DNA of 41,352 nt from Candidatus Dependentiae bacterium (GTDB taxonomy: Bacteria > Babelota > Babeliae > Babelales > Vermiphilaceae), in assembly GCA_026389015.1 (NCBI GenBank), contig JAPLIR010000010.1:1-41352 (forward strand), in the 5' to 3' direction. The translations under genes and the position numbers were made by a program. This document shows, piece after piece, positions 25,593-33,091 of the stretch (its first letter is position 1; each line of letters begins with the position of its first letter). The notes below the pieces were generated by a model. That model was not told the DNA's origin. It saw nothing but the letters and a program-made list of their open reading frames with translations, and did no database searches.

Positions 25593-26552
25593 TTATCCCC
25601 TTTTTTTTTCGTCGACTTTTACAGCCGATGCATAAGAAGAAGAGGATGATGATGATGATGAACTAGATGACGATAGCTTTGATCTATTTCTTACTGATTC
25701 AGGAATTGCTCCTGTAGGTGGTTGTGGTTTTAATGTTGCTGCATTTGATGTAGTTGCGGCTGCAGTGGAAGATGTTTCTATACTAAGATCTTTAATTGTT
25801 GTAGTTATTTGCCCGCTTGAACTGTCGCCTCTGCCTGTTACTTTTATTTTAAATACATCTTCTTTTGCAAGAAAATTGTCATATTGTTCATCGTCATTGG
25901 AACAATAGCCATTAAGGGGATCTTTTTGAAATGTTTTCGCTCTCATTTTATCAAGTTGTTGTATCTCAGCGACATTTTTTTCAAAGTTGGTGCGTACCGT
26001 CTCCATGATTCGCACAGCCTCTGCAGCAGCTTTTTCGGTATCAGCTTTGTAGGCTTCAAGTAAGGCAGCGACTGCTTTTGTTTTTTCTTTTTTTATAAAG
26101 GTTCGCAGATCTCTTCGGGTGGTACTATCAGTAATAGCAAGTCCTTTTTGATCTGATAATTCAAGAAATTCGGCTACTTTGTTTTTATCACTTTGGGCTA
26201 GTAATTTATTTGCTGCGCTTGCGATTACTGTTTGTGCGTTGGTATCGGCTTTAATGCGTTGGTGTGGTTTTAGTTCTCTGAGTGTTTTGATTAATTGTTC
26301 ATCGGTAGTGCCGGCAAACCAGGTTCCAATACCCGTTTTTATGGTTCCTGAAAACCATCCCCTATCTAATTCGATATATTCTATTATTTCTTCTTTTGAT
26401 GTAGGCGTTTCTACTGCTGCTGCTGTGGATGATGCTGATGTAAGATTTGTTTCAGGATTTTTGCGTTCTTCGCTTTCCATGGCGCGCATGCTAAGTGGAC
26501 AGGAAAGCAAAAGAGCTATGCTTAGGAAATATGAACTACGTGTAGTTTTCAT
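25593..26552 (-). CDS. Secreted protein with a polyserine tract, unknown function
   Basis: This 319-residue protein has a signal peptide (MKTTRSSYFLSIALLLSCPLSM, likely cleaved after MRA near residue 24). A low-complexity Thr/Ser/Ala segment follows. Next comes a region with IELDRGWFSGTIKTGIGTWFAGTTDEQL, then a long helical Lys/Ala/Glu segment (residues about 105-205). The C-terminal third is Ser/Thr/Ala-rich and ends in about 13 consecutive serines before YASAVKVDEKKRG. The tract is encoded partly by five TCA and three TCT repeats, a microsatellite at about 25633-25656. The signal peptide has a Cys (LLSCPLS), but it is followed by Pro, so a lipobox is doubtful. GAGGA lies 7 nt before the ATG. 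Confidence 0.78.
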   Translation of the reverse strand: MKTTRSSYFLSIALLLSCPLSMRAMESEERKNPETNLTSASSTAAAVETPTSKEEIIEYIELDRGWFSGTIKTGIGTWFAGTTDEQLIKTLRELKPHQRIKADTNAQTVIASAANKLLAQSDKNKVAEFLELSDQKGLAITDSTTRRDLRTFIKKEKTKAVAALLEAYKADTEKAAAEAVRIMETVRTNFEKNVAEIQQLDKMRAKTFQKDPLNGYCSNDDEQYDNFLAKEDVFKIKVTGRGDSSSGQITTTIKDLSIETSSTAAATTSNAATLKPQPPTGAIPESVRNRSKLSSSSSSSSSSSSSYASAVKVDEKKRG

Positions 26553-26669
26553 CTTGTCATCCTCGTTTTATAAAAGACTGATCCTATAACTAGGGTAATC
26601 CTAGTATATTTTTGCATGAGTTGGAAGGAAATTTTAAAGATGAGCATTTTTATGTTTATGTGCGATATT

Positions 26670-26699
26670 TTGTAAATTGTTTATTTTGTGATAGTATAC
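26670..26699 (+). promoter_or_regulatory. Possible promoter of the SurA/PrsA-like lipoprotein gene
   Basis: TTGTAA (26670-26675), an 18-nt spacer and TATACG (26694-26699) lie 61 nt upstream of the ATG at 26761, in the divergent region between two secreted-protein genes. Confidence 0.4.
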
Positions 26700-26760
26700 G
26701 ATGGTTCTGATAGTAAGTAACAGTTGTTTCATTAATAATAATGTTTAAAAAGGATATTCT

Positions 26761-27777
26761 ATGAATACAAAGGCAAAATTTGGCCTAGCATTACTTTTTG
26801 TTCCGGTCATTTTCTTACCGAGCTGCGGATTATTAGATTGCCTAAAAGGTAAAAAAGATGCTGCTAAAGTAGATGGTAAAGTTGTTGTTTCAATGGGTGG
26901 ACAAGCTGTTATTACCACCGAGAGCTTCAAACAAGAATTCGATCAATTAATTGAAGAAAATCCACATTTGAAATCAGTTCTTGCATTAATGCCAGATGCT
27001 AAAGAGAATTTCTTAAAAGGCATGGTAAATCAAGAAGTTGTTAACAAATGGGTTGTTGATAGCAAAATTGATCAATCAGAATCATACAAGAAAGATAAAG
27101 CTCGTATGTACTGCTCAGTTGATCGCATGCTGAACACCAAGTATTTTGGTCTAGAGCACCCAGTACAAGTTACTGAAGTTGAATTGACAGAGTTCTACGA
27201 CAAAAACAAAAACGTTATGCCTGATCTTATGATTTCACGTGGCGGCGTAAAAGCAGTTGGCGTTTCATTCGATAAAGAAGCTGATGCTAAAGCATTTGTA
27301 GCTAAAGTTAAAGAAACTAAGGATATCACCAAAGCTGCGCAAGCTGCTAATGTAAGCAAAAACTTACGTGATTTCAAAGTTGTTAACGATCAAAGCTTAG
27401 GTATGGATGCTGAATTGCGCGACAAAGTAGCAGCACTTGATAAAGTTCCTACCGTTGAAGTAATGCAAGCTTCAGACAAATCTTTCTGGGTTGTTAGCGC
27501 GACTGCAAAAGAAGATGTTAAATACCGCCCATTCGAGCAAGTAAAAGCTGGTCTTGAGCAATACGTTTCTAAAGAAAAACGTATGGAATTATTCGACAAA
27601 GAAATTTCAAAACTTAAAGTTGATTACAATGTTGTAGTTAACGAAGAAGCTTTGAAGCCAGAAATGCCAAAAGAAGAATCATCAGTAGCTCTTAACGAAG
27701 AAGTTGAAGCTGCTCAAGCTGAATCTACACAAGTAGCAGCAGTTGAGCCACAACCTGAAGCTACACAAGTAGCGTAA
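26761..27777 (+). CDS. PrsA/SurA-like folding lipoprotein
   Basis: This 338-residue lipoprotein has a signal peptide ending in a lipobox (LPSC, lipid-bearing Cys22). A SurA/PrsA-type N-terminal helical region follows (TTESFKQEFDQLIEENPHL, FLKGMVNQEVVNKWVVDSKI, VTEVELTEFYDKNKNVM). Next is a region with the layout of a parvulin domain (VKAVGVSFDKEADAKAFVAKVKETKDITKAAQ...VPTVEVMQASDKSFWVVSATAKE). The usual parvulin active-site residues are not obvious, so it may act as a chaperone rather than an isomerase. The C-terminus is an acidic Gln/Val/Glu tail with a repeated TQVA motif. AAAGGA lies 5-6 nt upstream of the ATG. A second SurA-like gene lies downstream after a terminator. Confidence 0.8.
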   Translation: MNTKAKFGLALLFVPVIFLPSCGLLDCLKGKKDAAKVDGKVVVSMGGQAVITTESFKQEFDQLIEENPHLKSVLALMPDAKENFLKGMVNQEVVNKWVVDSKIDQSESYKKDKARMYCSVDRMLNTKYFGLEHPVQVTEVELTEFYDKNKNVMPDLMISRGGVKAVGVSFDKEADAKAFVAKVKETKDITKAAQAANVSKNLRDFKVVNDQSLGMDAELRDKVAALDKVPTVEVMQASDKSFWVVSATAKEDVKYRPFEQVKAGLEQYVSKEKRMELFDKEISKLKVDYNVVVNEEALKPEMPKEESSVALNEEVEAAQAESTQVAAVEPQPEATQVA

Positions 27778-27822
27778 GAGTTACTTGCTTACCGTAGGTA
27801 TGGCATACTAAAGTAAATAAAA

Positions 27823-27859
27823 AGAGGAGAACTGAATATAAGTAAGTTCTCCTCTTTTT
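27823..27859 (+). terminator. Hairpin terminator
   Basis: AGAGGAGAACT (27823-27833) pairs perfectly with AGTTCTCCTCT (27845-27855), followed by five T residues. It lies between the two SurA/PrsA-like genes. Confidence 0.88.
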
Positions 27860-27889
27860 CATATCAAACCTTTGGAGATAGGAACGATA

Positions 27890-28930
27890 ATGAAAATAAA
27901 AAATGTAGTAATGGTGAGTTTGCTCGCGATAACCATGTCAGCGTATGGGGTTGATGCCAAAATTCAAGCTGATGCCGGTGCTGCCGAATCAAAAAAAACA
28001 AAAACCACAAACAAAAAACAAGCTCGTGCAACGCAGGTAAAAAAAGATACAACTCCTGTAGCCGTGGCAACAAAACAAACTTCAAAGGTTGCAGAGCAAG
28101 AAGATAAGAATATAAAGCTTCCCGCCAATGCTTACTTGTTGGACACTGTAGAAGCGGTTGTTTTCGGACAAGAGGGCACCAAAATTATTACGCGTGCTGA
28201 GCTTGAACGTCCAAGCTTGGATGGTAGATTTCGTACCCTTGATGATTTGGTGTACGAAAATTTAATGATACTCGATGCTCAACGCTTTAAAATGGTTCTT
28301 GATGAAGATATGATTGATAAGCATTTAGCGGCGGTGCAACGAGAAAATAACCTCAAACCTGATGATTTGAAAAACATCTTTAATGCTGCCGGGTATACGC
28401 AAGAGGATGGTCGTCGACAATTTGGTGTTATTTCTATCATTAATCAATTATTAGATTTTAAAATTCGCTCACGATTGATTGTCCCAGAAAAGGAAGTTGT
28501 AGCCTATTACAATGCAAACCCTGAAATGCAAGACGCTTCATATTATATTCAACGAGCATTCATTCCTTTTGCCTACGATAGAAGCACGCAAGAACAACAG
28601 GCTGAAATTCAACGATTTCTTGATGATAACATTGGTCTTGTAGAAATTGATTGGCAAGAGCCATTCTGGATTGAAGAAGCTGAATTAGCTCAATCTATGA
28701 AATTCATTACGACTATGGAAGTTGGTTGTATTGGAGAGCTAAAAGAAACTGAAGAAGGCTTTGAGTTATTCAAACTCGTGGAGAAAAAGCCAGCTCGTGC
28801 ATTAAGCCTTGAAGAACGCTATCGCACGATTGCCGAATTACTCAGACGGCCTCGGTATGAACAGCTGTTAACTGAGTATAAAAAGCAGTTAATGGACGGT
28901 GCGTCAGTCACCTACTTAACCGCTCAATAA
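27890..28930 (+). CDS. SurA-like periplasmic chaperone
   Basis: This 346-residue protein has a signal peptide (MKIKNVVMVSLLAITMSAYG, likely cleaved after VDA near residue 24). A Lys/Thr/Gln-rich linker leads to a SurA N-terminal-like domain (NAYLLDTVEAVVFGQEGTK, then LVYENLMILDAQRFKMVLDE, DMIDKHLAAVQRENNL). A divergent PPIC-like region follows (YYIQRAFIPFAYDRSTQEQQ...TTMEVGCIGELKETEEGFELFKLVEKKPA), then a terminal helix (SLEERYRTIAELLRR...YEQLLTEYKKQL). SurA guides outer-membrane proteins through the periplasm. The ATG at 27890 is chosen because AGGA lies 6 nt upstream; the longer TTG frame lacks such a site. It may serve exported barrels such as the one at 33092. Confidence 0.82.
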   Translation: MKIKNVVMVSLLAITMSAYGVDAKIQADAGAAESKKTKTTNKKQARATQVKKDTTPVAVATKQTSKVAEQEDKNIKLPANAYLLDTVEAVVFGQEGTKIITRAELERPSLDGRFRTLDDLVYENLMILDAQRFKMVLDEDMIDKHLAAVQRENNLKPDDLKNIFNAAGYTQEDGRRQFGVISIINQLLDFKIRSRLIVPEKEVVAYYNANPEMQDASYYIQRAFIPFAYDRSTQEQQAEIQRFLDDNIGLVEIDWQEPFWIEEAELAQSMKFITTMEVGCIGELKETEEGFELFKLVEKKPARALSLEERYRTIAELLRRPRYEQLLTEYKKQLMDGASVTYLTAQ

Positions 28931-28960
28931 GGTTAATTTTTTAAAATAGATTTAAATAGA

Positions 28961-28990
28961 AAAGGCCGGTCTTATAAACCGGCCTTTTTT
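28961..28990. terminator. Bidirectional hairpin terminator
   Basis: AAAGGCCGGT (28961-28970) pairs with ACCGGCCTTT, followed by T6 and preceded by an A run. It lies between two convergent genes (the SurA-like gene and the minus-strand gene ending at 29014) and can end both. Confidence 0.85.
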
Positions 28991-29013
28991 AACATATTCA
29001 GTGATTATCTAAA

Positions 29014-29538
29014 TTAAGCAAAATAGATGTTATCCATAAAATCTGCTTTAATTCTCATGGTGTGACGTGACCATGTGCCCTTATATTTTTGACCATCGGC
29101 ATAAACAGTGAACTTAAAGCTACGTTTATGGCTTACGGCTTCGTTTCTACCAGGTCTAATGCGGGTGCTTTCATTGCGATAGTTAACGAATTCAATGGTT
29201 TGGTCTGTGTCGTTATGGACTCTCCAGTATGTTTTGTCGTGGTTATCGAGTTCGATATCCTCAACAATGACTGGTTGCATAACCATTGGTCGTACCACAG
29301 TAACTGGACGAACAACTCTCTTTGGTTCTGCTAAGGGTATAGAAAAAGCTACTCCGCCGTTTCTTCCACCAAAGCCAAAATTTAGTTGAGGTTGTGGTTC
29401 ATAAAAACAGTGTCTTACTGGTTCAACATAGTGATATCTTGTGCCAGTTGAAAACCCGAAATTAAAGAAAGCAGATGCCGTTCCTGTAAGGGATGCTAAC
29501 AGTGTTACTGCTAAGATTGTTTTGATATTCTTATTCAT
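29014..29538 (-). CDS. Small secreted protein of unknown function
   Basis: This 174-residue protein has a signal peptide (MNKNIKTILAVTLLASLTGTASA, cleaved near residue 23). Next comes an aromatic/Gly segment (FFNFGFSTGTRYHYVEPV, LNFGFGGRNGGVAF), a Pro/Val stretch (RVVRPVTVVRPMVMQPVIV), and a compact beta-rich end (YWRVHNDTDQTIEFVNYRNE, KFTVYADGQKYKGTW). The C-terminal part could be a small beta-sandwich. GGAG lies 7 nt before the ATG. No family is recognised. It is a single-gene unit ended by the shared hairpin at 28961. Confidence 0.78.
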   Translation of the reverse strand: MNKNIKTILAVTLLASLTGTASAFFNFGFSTGTRYHYVEPVRHCFYEPQPQLNFGFGGRNGGVAFSIPLAEPKRVVRPVTVVRPMVMQPVIVEDIELDNHDKTYWRVHNDTDQTIEFVNYRNESTRIRPGRNEAVSHKRSFKFTVYADGQKYKGTWSRHTMRIKADFMDNIYFA

Positions 29539-29745
29539 AATGATTCTCCGTAGTTAAGGTGTTTTATACATTCCTTTACAGTAATCAGTATACGCCCTAC
29601 GAAAATAATGTCAATGTGTAATATTAATTAATTTTTGAATTTATTTGTATGAGGTGCTCGTATGGGGTGGTTTTCTACCTGGAGTACCAAAAGTGAGGTT
29701 TTTAAATGGGTGGCGATGGTAAAGGGATAGCGATAGTTGTGGTTA

Positions 29746-29788
29746 GAAATGTAGCCAATTAGGTTCAAAATTAACCTAGTTGGCTACA
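29746..29788 (-). terminator. Long hairpin, likely terminator of the glmU-sbcD operon
   Basis: TGTAGCCAATTAGGTT (29750-29765) pairs with AACCTAGTTGGCTACA (29773-29788), giving a 16-bp stem with one G-T pair. It lies 44 nt beyond the sbcD stop. The T tract on the minus side is weak (TTTCT), so it could instead be an mRNA-stabilising structure. I see no gene in the remaining 29539-29831 interval. Confidence 0.55.
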
Positions 29789-29831
29789 TTCAGGTTCAAA
29801 AATAAGGATTAGGGGTGAGAATTATTATAGC

Positions 29832-31070
29832 CTAAAGAGCTTCTTCAGATTTCTCTTTAGATTCTTCAAATAAAAGGATGGTCTTTTTAATAAGATCATC
29901 TTTTTTATCTTTCAATTCAGCTTTGGCGCTAAAATAGGTGTCCAGAAGTGTTGGCAGATCCATGGTCACTTGCATAGTAGCGCGACGTTCGCGAACCGCC
30001 ACGGGGCGAATGGGGATAATGCCTACCACATACATTGCACCCGCTAATGCTTTTTGAATAACTTTCAAATCAACAAAGTCTTTGCGATCGGCAGTCAGGT
30101 GATACAGAATTTTAACGACAGCATCATTAACGTTGTGTGCGCGAATGGCGTCAAGAATTTGGTCGGTTTGATTGCGTTCGGCATTAAGGTCAACTTCAAT
30201 TTGAATGAACGGCCTCATAGGGGTCTTAATAAATTCGTAGGTTGTTTTTTCTTTGCTTTCGATAGTGACTAAGCAAAATCCTTTATCTTCTTTACGTTCG
30301 CCAAAATCTATGCGTTCAATGGAGCCAGAATACACAATGGGCACGCCGTTGGGGTTCAGGTTTTGATAGCGGTGTAAATGTCCCAGAGCAATGTAATCAA
30401 ACGGTGCAATGGCAAGTTGTGAGGGCAACAGCACCGGGTCGTTCCCATAAATTGCACGTTTTTCAGAACCAGAAAATATGCCAGAGCTGACCGTCATATG
30501 CGCACCAAATACGGCAGGCAACGTTGGGTCTAGTTTTTTTGCATGATCTTGAATGATGTGACTAACTGCTTGGGAAATGTATGAAGTAATCTCGATAGCA
30601 TTTTTAAAAATATGTTTTGTCGATAGCGCAATAGTGTTGCGGGTTGGCCATGGCATGCCTACAATCTGAACCGGGCCGCCCTTGGTTTGTAGCACCAAGG
30701 TTGTCGGTTGATCGATAACATAAAAACCTTCAAGAGGAAGGTCGCCAAATATGTCCAGTGAGCTGGCTTTGCCAAAGCTGAGCGGGTTGTCGTGGTTGCC
30801 CACAATAATAACCGCAGGAATATTTGCTTTGTATAATCGTAACAAACATTTGAGCATCAACTTTTGTTGGGTCGGGCTTGGGTTGGTTGTTTTGTACGCG
30901 TCGCCGCAAAACAACAAGAAATCTACTTCTTCTTTTATGGCCGTATCAATGCAAGCATTAAAAGCACGCTCGAAATCCAAAAGCCGAGAATGAATCCCGG
31001 TTTCCGGATCGATTTTGCCATAATTTTCCATTCCAAAATGTACGTCAGCGGTGTGGATAAAACGAATCAT
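29832..31070 (-). CDS. sbcD: SbcD/Mre11-type DNA exonuclease
   Basis: This 412-residue metallophosphoesterase of the Mre11/SbcD group has the five phosphodiesterase motifs: HTADVHFG (8-13), FCGDAY, GNHDNP, GAHMTV and GHLHRYQ. These carry the Asp/His/Asn ligands for two Mn ions. SbcD works with the SMC-like ATPase SbcC to cut hairpins and process double-strand breaks. The C-terminal capping region (about 280-412) is less conserved and ends in a charged helical tail. It overlaps glmU by 4 nt (ATGA) and is probably co-translated with it. No sbcC is visible in the window; its location is unknown. Confidence 0.9.
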   Translation of the reverse strand: MIRFIHTADVHFGMENYGKIDPETGIHSRLLDFERAFNACIDTAIKEEVDFLLFCGDAYKTTNPSPTQQKLMLKCLLRLYKANIPAVIIVGNHDNPLSFGKASSLDIFGDLPLEGFYVIDQPTTLVLQTKGGPVQIVGMPWPTRNTIALSTKHIFKNAIEITSYISQAVSHIIQDHAKKLDPTLPAVFGAHMTVSSGIFSGSEKRAIYGNDPVLLPSQLAIAPFDYIALGHLHRYQNLNPNGVPIVYSGSIERIDFGERKEDKGFCLVTIESKEKTTYEFIKTPMRPFIQIEVDLNAERNQTDQILDAIRAHNVNDAVVKILYHLTADRKDFVDLKVIQKALAGAMYVVGIIPIRPVAVRERRATMQVTMDLPTLLDTYFSAKAELKDKKDDLIKKTILLFEESKEKSEEAL

Positions 31071-32530
31071 TGACCCTCGGAAAGTTTGCTATCGTGGTTT
31101 GTTTTTACAGCACCTATAAAGGATACCGATTGGTCGGCTTTGCTGATTTTGTTTTTTGTTTTCATCTTTTTTGCGTAGCCTTCTTTATTGATTTGGCGTG
31201 CGCGTGCAATGGCTAATGCGCCTTGTGGTACATCAACGGTGATGGTTGATCCTGCAGCGGTATAAGAGCCTTCTTCGATGGTCACGGGCGCAACCAGTGT
31301 GTTGTTGCTACCAATAAACGATCCATCTTTAATAATGGTTTTATGTTTTTCGCTGCCATCATAGTTACAGGTAATCGTGCCAGCGCCAATATTCACATGT
31401 TCGCCAATAATAGCATCACCTAAGTAGGCGAGATGTTTTGCTTTTGAATGTTGGCCAATGGTGCTGCGTTTGACTTCCACAAAGTTGCCAATAACGGCAT
31501 GTGCTTTAATGGTTGTATGTTCGCTCACGTGTGCGAATGGTCCAATCTTGGCATGTGCACCAACGTGTGAATCTTTAACAATGCAATGAGAAAAAAGGGT
31601 TACATTGTCTTCGAGTGTTGAGCCTTCAATAGCATTGAATTCGTGAATAAAACAATTTTGCCCGAGTACGCTACCCTTGAGAATATGTGCGCCGCAGCCG
31701 ATATAGGAGCCTGCGCCAATGGTGACATCTAAATCGATGTGCACGTTTTGCGCGACAGGAAATCTTACGCCGCGATCCATCCAATGTTTAATAAGTTCAG
31801 CACGTTTTACTTGTTCTGCGGCCCACAATTCTTGAAAGTTGTTTATGCCGCGAATACGGTCAAACGATGCTTTTACCGTGGTGATTGGTTGGTTGAGATC
31901 GCTTGCAATCTTAATGATATCGGTAAAATAAAATTGTTTACTCGTATCGTTTTTTTCGATCTCGTTGATATTGTTACTCAAGAAATCATTGGTAACAATA
32001 TAGATACCCGCATTGACGTAGCAATGGTCGTGCAAGTCGCCATCAAATTCTTTTGCTTCTACGATTTGAATTTTGTTGTCACCTTGTTTGACTACGCGAC
32101 CATACGAGAATCCACTTGGGTCGTCATTGTGGGCAACAATAAAACTAATGGTTGCCTGAGTCTCAATATGTTTTGCGTATAATTTTTCTATAATTTCTTT
32201 GGTTACTAGGGGCATATCGCCATGCATTACAAGAATATTGTCTGCTTGAAAGCTATTGCGTGCACACAAAATAGCGTGGGCAGTCCCGTGCTGTTCTTCT
32301 TGTACCACAAAATGTACATTGTCGTGATGGTGTTGCGTAACAATGTCTTGGATTAATTCTTTTTGATAGCCCACTACCAGCGTGGTTGGAATATTAAGTG
32401 ATTCTAATAATTTTGTAGAATATAGAACCATCTCTTGGCCACAGATTTTTTCAGCAAGTTTTGTTTTATGTGCATTGAATGAGCTTGACGTGCTTGCCGC
32501 AAGCACGATTGCTTGTAAATTTAGTAACAT
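31067..32530 (-). CDS. glmU: Bifunctional GlmU (UDP-GlcNAc pyrophosphorylase/acetyltransferase) with degenerate nucleotide loop
   Basis: GlmU acetylates GlcN-1-P and then uridylates it to UDP-GlcNAc, the precursor for peptidoglycan and other glycans. This 487-residue protein keeps the layout: an N-terminal Rossmann-like transferase with EEQHGTAHA and GDMPL (Asp105), and a left-handed beta-helix from about 250 with KAKHLAYLGD (catalytic His366) and NIGAGTITCNYDG. Two departures stand out. The signature loop LAAGxGTRM reads LAASTSSSF (10-18), losing the Gly and the Arg that binds UTP. The beta-helix site with E. coli Arg333 (ARLRPG) reads AHVSEH (333-338), losing that Arg. AAGGAG precedes the ATG by 5-6 nt. 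The sbcD gene overlaps its 3' end. Confidence 0.88.
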   Translation of the reverse strand: MLLNLQAIVLAASTSSSFNAHKTKLAEKICGQEMVLYSTKLLESLNIPTTLVVGYQKELIQDIVTQHHHDNVHFVVQEEQHGTAHAILCARNSFQADNILVMHGDMPLVTKEIIEKLYAKHIETQATISFIVAHNDDPSGFSYGRVVKQGDNKIQIVEAKEFDGDLHDHCYVNAGIYIVTNDFLSNNINEIEKNDTSKQFYFTDIIKIASDLNQPITTVKASFDRIRGINNFQELWAAEQVKRAELIKHWMDRGVRFPVAQNVHIDLDVTIGAGSYIGCGAHILKGSVLGQNCFIHEFNAIEGSTLEDNVTLFSHCIVKDSHVGAHAKIGPFAHVSEHTTIKAHAVIGNFVEVKRSTIGQHSKAKHLAYLGDAIIGEHVNIGAGTITCNYDGSEKHKTIIKDGSFIGSNNTLVAPVTIEEGSYTAAGSTITVDVPQGALAIARARQINKEGYAKKMKTKNKISKADQSVSFIGAVKTNHDSKLSEGQ

Positions 32531-32749
32531 ACGATCTCCTTTTTAAATCATTAATAGTCGAGAATAGGTAGAAAAATTTTAACATAATTGGTGTCTAAGT
32601 CCATAAAGTTTCATTGCGTACAAGCGTACGCAAGTAAGGAGATTAAAAATCAATGGTTTTTTGTTTTTTATCATGAATGGTCTTTCTTTGGCGGCATGGC
32701 GTATGAAAGAGGTTTAATAAATAAGGTACGTGATTTTTACCTGAAAACC

Positions 32750-32777
32750 TTTTCAAAATAGCAGGATGGGGTATTAT
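32750..32777 (+). promoter_or_regulatory. Possible promoter of the tRNA-Ser gene
   Basis: TTTTCA (32750-32755), a 16-nt spacer and TATTAT (32772-32777) lie about 38 nt upstream of the mature tRNA. The rest of the 284-nt region between glmU and the tRNA shows nothing else that I can assign. Confidence 0.35.
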
Positions 32778-32814
32778 AGTAATGCATTGATTCTTTGAGA
32801 ATGTAGAGCTTTTT

Positions 32815-32903
32815 GGAGAGATGGCTGAGTGGCCGAAAGCGGCTGCCTCGAAAGCAGTTATTCCGTGAAAACGGGATCGGGGGTTCGAATCCCCCTCTCT
32901 CCT
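32815..32903 (+). tRNA. tRNA-Ser, anticodon CGA
   Basis: The cloverleaf is complete: acceptor GGAGAGA/TCTCTCC, D arm, anticodon stem GCTGC/GCAGT with loop CTCGAAA (anticodon CGA, reads UCG), a long class II variable arm with stem TTCCGT/ACGGGA, and a perfect T arm GGGGG-TTCGAAT-CCCCC. CCA is not encoded. The discriminator base is T (32903), whereas bacterial serine tRNAs usually have G there. Confidence 0.95.
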
Positions 32904-32917
32904 AACTACGCTTATCC

Positions 32918-32954
32918 AGGCCTTCCGGCTTGGCAAGCTTCGTTAGGCAGGCCT
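32918..32954. repeat. G+C-rich nested inverted repeat just after the tRNA
   Basis: AGGCCT (32918-32923) and AGGCCT (32949-32954) flank GCTTG-G-CAAGC (32928-32938), giving a nested foldable element much richer in G+C than its surroundings. It is not followed by a T run. It could be a processing or stability element of the tRNA transcript. Confidence 0.4.
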
Positions 32955-33091
32955 CCCTTTTAAAGGATAAGTATTTGTAAAAAATACAAAAGTGACTTGT
33001 TTTTCGTAGTTCGTAAGAGCGAAGAAGAAAGTATGGGCCAGCAGGCCCGTAATAAGCAGAAAAATTTTAAAACATATAATCAGGAAGCAGT

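Noticed and set aside
26179-26589. Plus-strand 136-codon frame
   Set aside because: It is antisense to the polyserine secreted protein; Ser/Val-rich composition reflects the opposite strand.
31739-32182. Plus-strand 147-codon frame
   Set aside because: It is antisense to glmU, which has clear family motifs throughout this stretch.
32643-32936. Minus-strand 97-codon frame with GDSNPRSRFHG
   Set aside because: This is the familiar spurious translation of the antisense strand of a tRNA-Ser gene.
32904-33091. Integration site (att) of a mobile element beside the tRNA-Ser
   Set aside because: No integrase gene and no second copy of the tRNA 3' end are visible in the window.
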